A stretch of DNA of 64,000 nucleotides from Kwoniella bestiolae CBS 10118 (Eukaryota; Basidiomycota; Tremellomycetes; Tremellales; Cryptococcaceae): the NCBI RefSeq assembly GCF_000512585.2, contig NC_089244.1, forward strand, positions 620,001-684,000, written 5' to 3'. The position numbers were made by a program, and so were the translations under genes. Under the pieces are notes generated by a model. The model saw only the letters and a list, made by a program, of their open reading frames with translations. It was not told where the DNA came from and searched no databases. Every line of letters begins with the position of its first letter. The first letter of the stretch is position 1. Below, one piece after another: positions 45,910 to 56,314 of the stretch.

Positions 45910-47722
45910 CGTTTACCAGGAGTCAATGGTGCTGAAGTGTGATCACCGATTCAAGCTTCACACTCGAGATCCAGTGGAAGCCGATGGCGTCATGAAGTCT
46001 GAAGGAGCTTCTTGATCTTGTAGTTTCATACCCACTTTTCCCTTGATATTTGAAGTATGATCCTAGACCGAAGAAGTATAGTTCTGGACCGAAGAACTAC
46101 TTTAGCATCCTTCTTTTCGCTTGCGATTCGATTGGGCGAGTAATTGCCAATTTTCAATCGGTCGCGGAAGTTCTGCTCGGTGATCTCGAGTCAAGGAGAC
46201 TCTAGACCGTCATGATGACCGCTCACAAGTATCCTTCTGGGTCTCGAACATGAATGATATAAAGGATGAGGCTCAAATATAAGCGAGGCTCTCGAGTCTC
46301 GTCCTTTTACAGGTTGCTTCTCCGAGAATTATTCACCTTCCCCTTGAGAACCATTCGAAATTCTTCAACGCTATTTTCGAATCAAATTCTGAAAGGCCAG
46401 ATCGCTGCAGTCCCGAGTTCACCTTATTCACAAAAGCTTTTTTTTTGTTCTCCTTGAACTGACTGGAGCTCTGACCTCACCGAGATGATGTAATACTGCT
46501 AGGAGAAGGCAACGTATAAAAAATATAACATTTATGATTTGTGGAGCGGTGCGGATACGTTACTGACCGATGTCATAAAGGATTGAACTGCATAGCAAGG
46601 TTACATCTTTCCATTGTGTCTTCACTGATCCGGTTCCCGGCGATACCGTGGCTTCGCTCAAGGAGGTTCGGGGAAGTGTCTCGAATTATGCACAGCATGA
46701 CATGCTGAGAGGTTCCTATTGGGAATCGTGTCCGAGTCTAGACCATTCGACGTGTTAACACGAACTTGATCCTCCACAGCCACAACGACTACTGAGTCTA
46801 CGGGAGATCGATTATTCCTATGCGTCTTGAGGGGATCGGGCCAACATGCAATCCATCAGCATTCCCTGTTCTCTACTGTACATATATGCGTCTTTGAAAG
46901 CTCATTGAATTGGTGCACAATTAGCACCGTGAAGACGATGAAACACCCTTCAACTTGCTACGACTGTCATCCTCAATCAATCGGAATCGGTGAAGAGCGG
47001 CAGAATGATGAGTGAACGCGCAGTGTGCATGGGCCATTTTGCTCCTCGGTGGCCTTCAAAGTGACTGATACAGTATATTGTATACCTCATGAAGTTTGGA
47101 ATGATTTCGAAAATGCCACCATAAAGGCTTGTCTTTCAGCCAGGAATGAACATGATCTTTTGCAGCAGCAAACAGATTGAAATTTTCCATTCGATCTGTT
47201 GTGAAAGGCGTAATCACCCTCTTGCACAATTCACAGCAGCATCAGTGTAGATGCATGTGAGTTGTTACAAGAAGAAGGGAACCTGTGTGTCGCCATGGTG
47301 CAGACAATTCAGGTTTTCAAGGTTCTGAGCTGATTGGCTTTCCATCCTATCCGCTCGAGAGCTTTGGTACAAACTCACGGTCATAGAAGCTAGCCTCAGC
47401 GGCACAGCTAGCCCTCCCCTTCATCCAGCACCAATTCCATGCATGGTTCCAGCTCACAATCGCTCACAATGGGGTGTAGAAGACAGGCCCCTATGGTGAC
47501 GAAACAAGAATCGTACCAAACTTTATGAGGTATATCAATACAATAGTATCACTGTCTGTGCAACTGCCAGATGATATGAAACGCACAGACACGATCTATA
47601 TCCCTAATGATGAGTCTGTGCGCAAATGCGTTATAACTGATCGACAAATGCCTTGATCGCCCAATCTCCCATAGAACGGTACACTTCACGAATGAGATCC
47701 ATCTTTCCCCACCAGCTATGCG

Positions 47723-47729
47723 TATATAG
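47723..47729 (+). promoter_or_regulatory. TATA box for the F-box/TKEG gene at 47853
   Basis: TATATAG lies 124-130 bp before the ATG and is followed by a CT-rich leader (47748-47790). The third family member (start 61581) has the same TATA plus CT-rich leader layout. Confidence 0.5.
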
Positions 47730-47852
47730 AGGTTCCCTTCGGGGACAATCTTCCTTCTCTTCCTTTTCCTCTTTTTCCTTCTTTCTCATTTCTGTTGCAT
47801 TTATCACATATCATCCTGTTCAACTCCATTTTCGACAGCCTGTAAAGTAAAC

Positions 47853-49096
47853 ATGAGGAATCCCAACGCTTTCCCCTGTCACCCTCCAAGCAAAGCGGGG
47901 CCTAAGATTGCCGGTACCATGGTGAGTTTATGCTCTTCCTTTCTCCTTCTTCCTCTCGCTCATTCTGGTATCCTACCACCTTATCCTATCGTGGTGATAC
48001 GACCCTCTCAGAGCTTGCCGAGCTGCCATCAAAGTTATGTTGAGATGCTGATCACATCATCGTACACCAGGAATTAAGCACCCTCATCGTTTCCTTCGCC
48101 GACACACCCACTCAAGCTACCTTGATGAGGGTATCTGCGTCCTTCCACCATATCACTGCTCCCTTCCTCTACCGAAATGTCACCCTCGATAGACGATCAT
48201 CGTATAAATTCTTCAGAGGTTGTTCCGACGACATCGACACTATCGAAAGAAAGCTCGGTTATTGTCAACTCACCAAGACCCTTACCTTCATAGATGTCCC
48301 TTCCTCTACATTCTACCTTTACGCAAGACACTTGTATGAAGGGCTTGATGGAATGGATGTAACACCTTTCATCTTTCCCAAGGCAAGCAAGGTGATTTGT
48401 AGCCCAAGTATGATCACTGAATTGGCGGATTATAAAGACAGATACAACATCTCACACCCTTTCCTCGAGATTTTCCCGCAGTTGATCCAACCTCGTCAAA
48501 TGTGTCTTACTTATCCTATTTTCACCTCGATGAGCTCCGAAGACTACATGGTAGATAGGCTGAAGAAACATCATGGGTATTTGCGTGAGAGATGCGCCGA
48601 TAGGGAAAAGGAATTGTTTCGAGACTTCAAGGATGGTTTGATCCCCAAACAAATAACAGAGGTATACTCGATCTTCAAGCGCACCTTGTACTCTTTGACA
48701 ATCCACCAAGTCGGCTCTGATTTCAAGCTACCTACCGATCTCCCAATGATGAAGATATACTTCAGATCGTGTGATTGTGGTGGGATAGGATTTGGCGATA
48801 AACCTGAAGGATGCTACTCCCATACGAAGAATCCGGAAAGAAAAGAACAGATCTTAGCTTTGGCTTCTGGAATGGTGCAAGATCGTGCTATGAGAGTTAT
48901 CAAGGGGCTGAGATCTTTCAAGCAACGAGTCAAGCTGATCAATCCTGTTTTGTGGAAAGATGGTAAGAAAGACAGGGAGTCTTTCGAGGATTGGTTATGT
49001 GCTTCTGATAGAGGATGGAGGAACGAGAATATCAAGCTGGAGGGATGGACAGAATCTGAGGTCTGTGCATGCTGTCAAACCAAAGAGGGGATCTAG
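47853..49096 (+). CDS. F-box-like protein of the 'C-C-x-T-K-E-G' tail family, member 1
   Basis: Exon 1 is 47853-47921, intron 47922-48070 (gtgagt..ccag), exon 2 48071-49096. The joined N-terminus ELSTLIVSFADTPTQATLMR, then VSASFHHITAPFLYRNVTL, has the shape of an F-box (hydrophobic heptads and a conserved Pro/Leu-Tyr). In the family's known role an F-box binds Skp1 and recruits substrates to an SCF ubiquitin ligase; that role here is inference. The rest (about 320 residues) has no recognised repeat and contains YKDRYNISHPFLEIFPQL and a Cys pair (CDCGGIG). The last residues EVCACCQTKEGI match the ends of the other two family genes. About 364 residues in all. Confidence 0.8.
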
Positions 49097-49523
49097 TATG
49101 ATCATAGCTGTGAGTTGGTCGATCTACGAGATGAATACGAGCGCCGTTGACAAGATGGGGTTTGAGCTTACAGCATCAAGTGTAACCTGAATATTTGATG
49201 TCCCATTCTCAAAGCTGTGTATACCATCAAGATTGGTTGTACCACAAGATACTGAAACATGAATGCTGTACTTTATATACCAATCTGATCTGCTGTATTA
49301 CTATTAAAATAAATATGCATGCTATGTAGTATAAGTGACATCGTCGACAAGACTATACCGTGATCACGGCTATTCCCTCCACTTGCAATGTCCACCACCC
49401 AACCTAAAAATCGCCACTCCGACTGATATACACACACTGTTTTTTTGAAAATTCGGTACAACCATGATCTTTCTTTTCCTTGTTCACCTTAATGATTGAC
49501 GTTACGTATATTGATATCCCCAT
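49097..49523. other. Intergenic between two F-box/TKEG genes
   Basis: About 430 nt with a short CT-rich leader (near 49465-49485) before the next gene. No other feature seen. Confidence 0.4.
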
Positions 49524-51210
49524 ATGAGAGAAATGACAGTCACAGACTTCTCAAACACCCCATTCACCTTCCGGTATCCTGTCCCTCCCCGCCCCCATCA
49601 CATCAATCAAGTTGATCATCCAGTGAGTCCATGTGGATTGACATCGAGGTTTTTGGGCTGACGTGATATTCAAGTGTCCCTTGGAAATACCCAAAGAAGA
49701 ACTCGTCAACCATTTCGACGACCTCAGGATCTCATTCAAACCTTTCAATGTGTCGCGGAAACGACGAGAAGATGGATCGAGCTTAATCACCACCGCAGCA
49801 GCCTTTCCGCCTATCAGAAAGACGACACAACGAACACTCATCAAGACGAAACGGAAATCCACACCCAAATTTTCCTCGGCAATATCCTTTCCCTCGGAGA
49901 TATTGGAGATTATCGTGATATACTCTGATGGACAAACCAAAGGTAGATTGATGTCTGTCTCCTAAGAACTATACGGTATCACTGCGCCTTCCCTATACGA
50001 AAAAGTAATAATTACCAAACGCAACGCCTCAGATCTCTTCAGAGGCATCACCAGATCCGCTCCGACATATATCAAGAGGAAGTCTCAACCTTCCTGGACC
50101 TCACACATGGTCATACATCAAGCAATAAAAGCTATTCCTCATCCCCATCAACCGGCCGTTCTCCTATGGCCCGATGTTCCCCTCGATTCAGAGGAAGAGG
50201 ACGAAAACCATATACACCAGGTCAACCTTGTTGAAATTCTCATCAAGGATTCTCCAGCTAGCAACAAACTCGGTATTTCCCTTTCTTCTCATTCAGATAC
50301 GAAGGAACCCGAGAAGAAATATACCTTCTACCCTACCCTCGAATCGCATCACCGCAAAGCAATCTTGCTATCCCATATCAAAACCCTGGTCATCTCTTCA
50401 ACCTTTTCCAAAGCACTATGTCAAGACATAAATTTATGGAGTAAACGTATTGGTGCTAGTCCAGGCCTCACTCCCACCAAAACTCTTCTACCCAAGTTCG
50501 AAAAGTTGACGATTAGTGGTGAGATGGTCACACAAATGATGGATTATCAAGATAGACATCTTGGCCAACCTCATCCCATACTAGACTTCCTCAAGACGGT
50601 TGGAAAGCCTAAACATCTCTGTATAAACCTTCCAGTGCTCACCATCGATGACAGACAGAACTACATCAGCTCAAGAATACTATTGGACAGGATATATCTA
50701 GATGGGATTACTTGGAAAGAAAAGATCTACCAAGTTTCAACAAGATTCAGATCTTTCGCCAATACGAGAAAGTATGAGGAGCTTCGACATATCCTCAAAT
50801 GCTTCAACACCTCCGATATCGGCACATTGACGATCCACAATTTCGGGAACGGGGATTTACTGACCTCCTTTACCAATACTAGAATATTCACTCACAAATG
50901 TCAATGTTATGATAAGCAGACGCCCGAGCTGGGGTGCTTCGATCATGTCACTCAAGCAACAAGGATGAAGCAGCTCACCAAGCTTGCCGCCGCGATCACC
51001 CCCCTCAAACCCGGTAACAGCGAACCACGACGGGTTGCGATCATCGCTGGTAATTTCAGCCATACGAAAGTCGGGTGGTTCAGAATTCTTAAGAGCAAGA
51101 TACCGAAGCTTGAGGCGGAGAAATTCAGACTATCTGGCTTGCAGGAAGCGGAACCATGTCAATGCTGTGGAACCAAAGAAGGGGTAAAAGGCGATTCTGG
51201 ATTGGCCTAA
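49524..51210 (+). pseudogene. F-box/TKEG family member 2, interrupted by one in-frame stop
   Basis: Exon 1 begins at 49524 or 49533 (both ATG in frame) and ends at 49621; the intron 49622-49673 (gtgagt..ggctgac..ttcaag) is canonical. Exon 2 reads through a complete F-box (FPSEILEIIVIYSDGQTKGR then LMSVS), meets TAA at 49963-49965, and goes on in the same frame with ELYGITAPSLYEKVIITKRN up to the stop at 51210. The neighbouring members read LMSVCKITYTLAAPRLYG and LMRVSASFHHITAPFLY at that spot, so the stop falls inside a conserved segment. No intron with acceptable length and phase removes it. The rest is intact, including the tail PCQCCGTKEGV, so loss is recent or the stop is read through. 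The extra GDSGLA after the tail is unique to this copy. Confidence 0.75.
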
Positions 51211-51398
51211 CGAAGGTACGTGTGGTCCATTTTCTCTTCCTAAAACGCGTTGTGAATGGTGTCGCTGATGATTTCTGGAACTCGCGAACCTTTCTGCAGG
51301 CTTTGAAGGGTACGAAGATGATGTACGAGAAAGAGGATTGTCAATGTCATTTCTGTGATGCAGATGGTCGAATCGAACTTTGTAAATGTCCCGCATAG
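51211..51398 (+). pseudogene. Fragment resembling an F-box/TKEG C-terminus
   Basis: Right behind member 2, the end of an open frame reads ALKGTKMMYEKEDCQCHFCD..GRIELCKCPA. The D-C-Q-C-x-F-C-D-x-x-G-R-I end has the spacing of P-C-Q-C-C-x-T-K-E-G-V in member 2. An acceptor-like ctgcag precedes it (about 51294-51299). It may be a remnant of another copy or an alternative last exon. Evidence is only visual. Confidence 0.35.
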
Positions 51399-52986
51399 GT
51401 GTATTTCATGTTGGAAAATAGAAAATAGCTCTTAACATTTTTGTACCATTTTTTCCAGGTCGCTTCCGAGAGAGTTGTCATTTCGTTCATGACCATCTGT
51501 TCTTCTTATCCTTCATATGATCGTGTAGAATTCCTTGATTCGCATTCGCATTCTCCCCATTGGCATGTCCATCAGTAATGCCACAACCATAGCTGATTCC
51601 CAATGCGACGATTTGATCCCGCTCGATCACTTCTGTGGATGAAAAGAAAATCTTTTGGACGCAAACAGATATCTCGGTTTTATCTCTCCTCTCTTTCTTC
51701 TTCTTCTTTCTTCTCTTTCATGCAACTTAGGTCCAGAAATCTACTGTATCACTTTCAACTTCTACAGTTGGTACGTATCAACAGTTGGACCGACGTTGCT
51801 AGATATCAGTCCTTGTTTGAGGGTCGTCAGTGGACTCTTACCTTGACTTCCCATAGTTTGGACAAACATTTATTCGATAGACCCATTTACATGTATAACT
51901 CAATCTATACCTTCACTTTTCTCGACATATCAGAGTACATCTCAGGGTAATCGTCCCATACTACGAGTACGATGACATGTATAGGCCCTACAATGCCTCG
52001 TCTAGCGTGATGATCATCCTTTGTGAAGCGGAAGTAACTCCTCAAGCTGCTCTTTTGATACGTTAGAGAAGGGGTATCATCAAGGCCAGAACACGTACTG
52101 CTGATATCTCTAGTTCCTTCTTTTGTCAGCTGGCACTCCGCCTTATCAGTCACCCTCGCTTAGCTTTGATCATCGCTCTTTCATCTCCCGAACGAATCAA
52201 GTCCGCAAACTGCATGACTCGACAACCATCAACAGGGGGCTTCCAGACCTCATGTCGAAGTTCTACGTCTCCGAAGTGACAAAGAAGAAAAGAATTACAG
52301 TTGATGGTGATCGTGACAGTCTTGATTGGGGACTTCGCTACCTGAATAATCCGTCTGTGTAGAACCATCCTTTGCCCTTGGACCAATCCTTTTCAGCCGG
52401 TATGTCAATATGGGGATATGCAGTACAGGACGGAATTAGTTCGGTCAGCTTGAGAAAGGTTGTATCTGCATTGTATCGATGGGTGAGTAAGAAATTTCAA
52501 GTACCGCTTCGATCCTCTTCCTCAGCTCTCACCCCCCACTTCTTCCACTCCGAACTGTTCATCCCACTGCCTCGCCCTGCCTGTACGCCGTGTGATTATC
52601 GCCCTCGTCACCTTCATCGCGGACTGTGTTTGTAGTCGTTGGAAGTGATGTCCAGTGTACAGCATTTCGATGACTCACTGCTGAAAAGAAAAAAGAACTT
52701 GTGCGGACTCCTCAACGAAGAGGTGATTCAAAATCTAAAGTCTAAATCTCAGCTTTGTCGTTGAGTCACCCCCAAGAGTCATACTTAGATAAAGTCAAAT
52801 CGACCCCGCTCTACTGACCTCATCAAGAAAAAGAGATAAAAGATAACCCTTACCGACACCATACCCACAAAGAAGCGAATATCCAAATTATCATATACCT
52901 ACCTAATTACCCTCACTTCGAGATTATATCGCTCGAATACTCTTGATATACCTTGATCTTGAAAGTACTACTGATCCTTACATACC
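51399..52986. other. Probable graveyard of F-box/TKEG copies
   Basis: About 1.6 kb without an intact gene. A CT-rich leader-like run (51681-51718) directly precedes ATG 51719, as in the family promoters, and the short frame after it (51719-51950) contains QWTLTLTSHSLDKHLFDR and TFTFLDISEY, the latter like TLTFIDVPSS in member 1. It then breaks off. The remainder to 52986 has only short frames. Assignment as family debris is tentative. Confidence 0.35.
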
Positions 52987-53578
52987 ATGTTCAATTTCGG
53001 TTCGAACGGTGGAACCGTTCAGGTGGAAATGGCTCAGCTGAAAGCTGCACCGGTATTGAATCCGAACTATGGGATGGTAATAAAGTAGTGAGCCTCGCTC
53101 TCGTTGTTCAGATCGTACTCATCGCCAAAAATTGCCTTTCTCACTATTTCGTCTGTACATCACATACTGACCCATTTACTGACTATCTACCGTCACTGAC
53201 ATAGCCTGGATTGCCTGAATCGTCTGGCAGATTACCTTCTAAGTCGAGGAGCCACAGGTCTAGCACCGTGGTTGATGGAGGTACAGTGGTTATTGACTTC
53301 CTTGCAGAAAAGAACGTATCACAGAATGCCATTGTGAGTATCGAATGTCTCACCGTTACTCGCATGGTCAGGTCAAGAGCGCTCCGGTCCAAGCTGATAT
53401 GTGACTTAATATCAGAACACCAGTCGAGAGAAGTTCGATCATATCGTTTGCATCTTACTGGCGCAGACGGACTGAAGCACCTGTAAGTAGTCCCCCTCCT
53501 CATTCAACCCGACCTACCGTGATCCCTTCCCCGTTTCACTGATTGTAGCTGCAAGATCCCGAAGCTATAGCCACATGA
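52987..53578 (+). CDS. Small four-exon orphan protein (108 aa)
   Basis: No family recognised. Proposed exons: 52987-53087, 53205-53333, 53416-53482, 53549-53578; all introns have GT..AG ends (gtgagc..catag, gtgagt..atcag, gtaagt..tgtag) with branch-like ctgac/ctgat sequences. The product begins MFNFGSNGGTVQVEMAQLKA, and exon 2 adds CLNRLADYLLSRGATGLAPW, then WLLTSLQKRTYHRMPL. The exon joins are all in phase, and total coding length is 327 nt including the stop. No signal peptide; the middle looks helical. The agreement of three introns with one open frame is the main support. Confidence 0.55.
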
Positions 53579-54128
53579 TGCTGATCCAAACTTGCCATGT
53601 AGTACCTGATGGGCCGACCCGAAGCACAACTCGTCTTGATAGCATTGACAGAGTTTGCGATGCACTGATCATGATCAGCCGAAAACAGACCTCGAGATCG
53701 AAATTTGGAACTCAACGAAGTCAAGACAAAAACAAAAACAAGGGGTGTAAAGCCCCATGCTCTGCTGCATACATGGCTTGTCGATAGATCATAGATGCTT
53801 CGCTCGCTCGAGGATTCTTATACGCTTGTATACAACCCATAAAATGTAAAATGATTGACATTATCCTCTCCGAAACGGCGCAATGTCTGCACATCATGCG
53901 TGCACCGACGGATCTGAGCTTGATTATATGATATGATCTAGCATCTCATTTTGTACTGTATGTATGCGTATAGCAATCTATCAACTCATTCACGCTGCCC
54001 ATCTCGGGCGGACAGCATTGGTCCCTATGTAAAGGGACTCGTATAGCTTAAAGGAATGTACCGAGTCTATAACAAGAAAAAGGGTGCATCAGTCCCATCA
54101 TTTCTATACAGTATCCAATCGCATTATA
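53579..54128. other. Convergent intergenic region
   Basis: About 550 nt between two 3' ends. Nothing recognised. Confidence 0.4.
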
Positions 54129-55907
54129 TTATACACGGGCATTTGAAGAAGAGGGAAGGGAAGTATACACTATCCCCACCAACACTGCCGATAATGCAAC
54201 CACGATACCACTACCGATAACGGTGGAAGAAGACCATTGAGAAGATTTGGTTGTGGTCTTCTTCCGCAACTTCTTGGGTCTAGGTCTAGCCGCTGGAGTG
54301 GGTGGTATACGAGATAAAGGAGTGGAGAATGAACGGGAAGAAGAGGATAGTACTAACCCCATTTGTTTGAGACTGGACGAATGAATAATTAGCTTAAATC
54401 CAACATAGAGGGGGACTAGGGTAATAGGATATGATAGGATGGTTTGTGGACTTACCCTCGGATATAGAATGCGTCTAAAGCTTTTTCTACTTCTGCTTCG
54501 TTCCCTGCTGGTACGCCGTCAAGTGTGAATGTGGCTTTGATAGGGTATCATGAGCTTATACTCAATTCAGTTGAACTCAATGCTGACAACTCACCAGAAG
54601 TAGAAGATGATCCTTGATCAAGAGTCAAGGTCATTGTACCGTAGTGATCTATCATAGATCGCATCAGCTGAGATTTCGCTGACAAGACAAAGCTCGAGCG
54701 AGATTTAATTTACCAGATGGCCAGCTTGGACTTCGCACTTGCCAAGTCTGCACCAGTTTCTTGGGAGCTTCTACCGAGATTATCTTTCCTCTCACATTAC
54801 CACCGAATAGTTCATAAGGTGCGTCGGGAGTGAGATTGATCTAGAAAGTAAGACACAGTTCAGCATCAGCTATCATCTTATCAAACGTCCACTCAAAATG
54901 AGAACAAGGAAGAATCATAGATGATTTATGATGTGACTCACCTTAGCGGCCGACCTACTCCACATAGGCACCTTATTCTCATCCGTCAACAGACCCCACA
55001 AATCATCCGCAGAAGCTTGCAAGTCCGCTTTCTGCTCGACCGTCACAGTCTTTCCTACGTCTTTCTTTGGCTCTTCAACCTTCTTCTCTACTTCTACTTG
55101 TTTGGCAGGTGGAGCTGGAGAATAGGATGAGGAGCCAGGTTGTGGAGTAGATGTACCTGATGGAGCAGGGGAGTCCTCTGCTGATGGGTTACCGTACGCT
55201 GCTAGAAGTTCAGCTCTGAAGGTGTTGAGTTTGGCAGCGAGGATAGGAGGGAAAGAGGATTTGATTTGGGACAATAATTCGGAGGAGGGGCCTGATGAGG
55301 AAGAGGTGATACGCCATTCAAACTGAGTTACATAGTCAGTATACTCTGGGTACACGAGCAATGGATGAGAGATTGCAAAAGTACATAGAACAGATACCCA
55401 CAACGTAATCCGATAACCCATCAATAGCTTCATGGCTGACCTCGGGTATCTTCAAGGTTCCCTCCACATCTTTTCCGTCTTTAGCTTTACCGATCCATTT
55501 GGCTTCTACTTCGAGGTCGTAGATAGTGAGTAGCCTGTGAAGATACGATATGTCAGTATTGATCCATGGCCATTATTCCTCACGTAGTCCCACCCTGTAG
55601 ACTGGTATTTCAGCATCGCACTCACTTTCCTTTACGTTGACCCAGGTCACAATCACCCGACACACTTGTGACCTCCGTAATCTCAGCAGAGGCAGGTCCA
55701 TCTTCCACTTTTAGACCTGGTAAAGCTTTCTTGACCCAGTCATGAGCGAACGGAGCACAGTTCTTGTTCTATCGTTCAGGGTACAGAAGGTCAGTCGAAG
55801 CTATGACATTCTACCAAATCACAGCAGCCCAGAGAGAGCTGAGAAAGCGGACATACCCTCCAGTGGTAAGTTTGCTGGTACGCGGTCAAAGGCTTTGGTT
55901 CTCCCAT
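54129..55907 (-). CDS. AHA1: Aha1-type Hsp90 co-chaperone with C-terminal membrane tail
   Basis: Aha1 stimulates the ATPase of Hsp90 in the cytosol. ATG 55907 (MGEPKPLTAYQQTYHWR) and the next exons supply the N-domain: NKNCAPFAHDWVKKALPGLK, SVSGDCDLGQRKGK, YDLEVEAKWIGKAKDGKDVE and GTLKIPEVSHEA. A Pro/Ser/Glu linker follows, then the AHSA1 domain (DLQASADDLWGLLTDENKVP; NVRGKIISVEAPKKLVQTWQ; HYGTMTLTLDQGS) ending AFYIRGLKQMG, where Aha1 usually stops within a few residues. Here about 70 more residues follow: Ser/Pro-rich, a basic stretch (RPRPKKLRKK), one hydrophobic helix (VIGSGIVVALSAVLVGIVYT) and a short tail. At least seven introns. Its upstream region carries an HSE-like element. Confidence 0.9.
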
Positions 55908-56047
55908 TTTTGGTTTGAAGTGTGTGTCAGACTTGTATGCTGCTGTGAGTGGGGATGCTGGGATCTTTACGAAATGAAAAAGAGATATCTGATATCTCAT
56001 GCAGCTCGAAATGGACTGGCTCAAAGTGGACGACTGATGATGACACA

Positions 56048-56060
56048 TTCCAGAAAGATC
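56048..56060. promoter_or_regulatory. Heat-shock-element-like motif upstream of the Aha1 gene
   Basis: TTCcaGAAagATC at 56048-56060 gives two perfect and one degenerate 5-bp heat-shock units, 141 bp before the Aha1 start. A second loose cluster (TTCaGAAcTTC, about 56177-56187) lies farther up. Aha1 is heat-induced in yeast, so Hsf1 control is plausible but inferred. Confidence 0.35.
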
Positions 56061-56314
56061 CAGAGTCACGTGACCACTCATCGTCGGCGGTGGCATTTCT
56101 TCTGGTAGCGAGGACAAGCTTAACCTGGGCGAAGAACAACTGTAGGATACTCAAAGGGGAGTACGCTTCCTCTTTCAGAACTTCAGACACTTATGCAATG
56201 AAAGAATGCATCTGTTCTCAAACGCCTCCTTCCTACAACACGATGTCGGGATCATAAGTGACAGGGCTAGACACCCTTATCCTTCAAAGACCAGTTTCTA
56301 TGCAGATAGCTAGC

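Larger units (their letters stand above)
45793..47852. other. Gene-poor region of about 2 kb
   Basis: Contains the promoter of the orphan gene at 45792, an imperfect direct repeat with two copies of gaccgaagaa (46060-46101), and a plus-strand TATA-like box (tgatataaagg, about 46254-46264) with no convincing gene after it. From 46.5 to 47.6 kb I recognise nothing. The promoter and CT-rich leader of the F-box gene at 47853 begin near 47720. Confidence 0.45.

Noticed and set aside
46254..46457. Plus-strand TATA-like box and 63-codon frame
   Set aside because: The ATG lies only about 10 bp after the box and the frame has no protein-like features or continuation.
49911..49966. Possible intron removing the stop in F-box/TKEG member 2
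   Set aside because: The GT..AG pairs available are either 24 nt long or out of phase, and they would delete conserved F-box residues.
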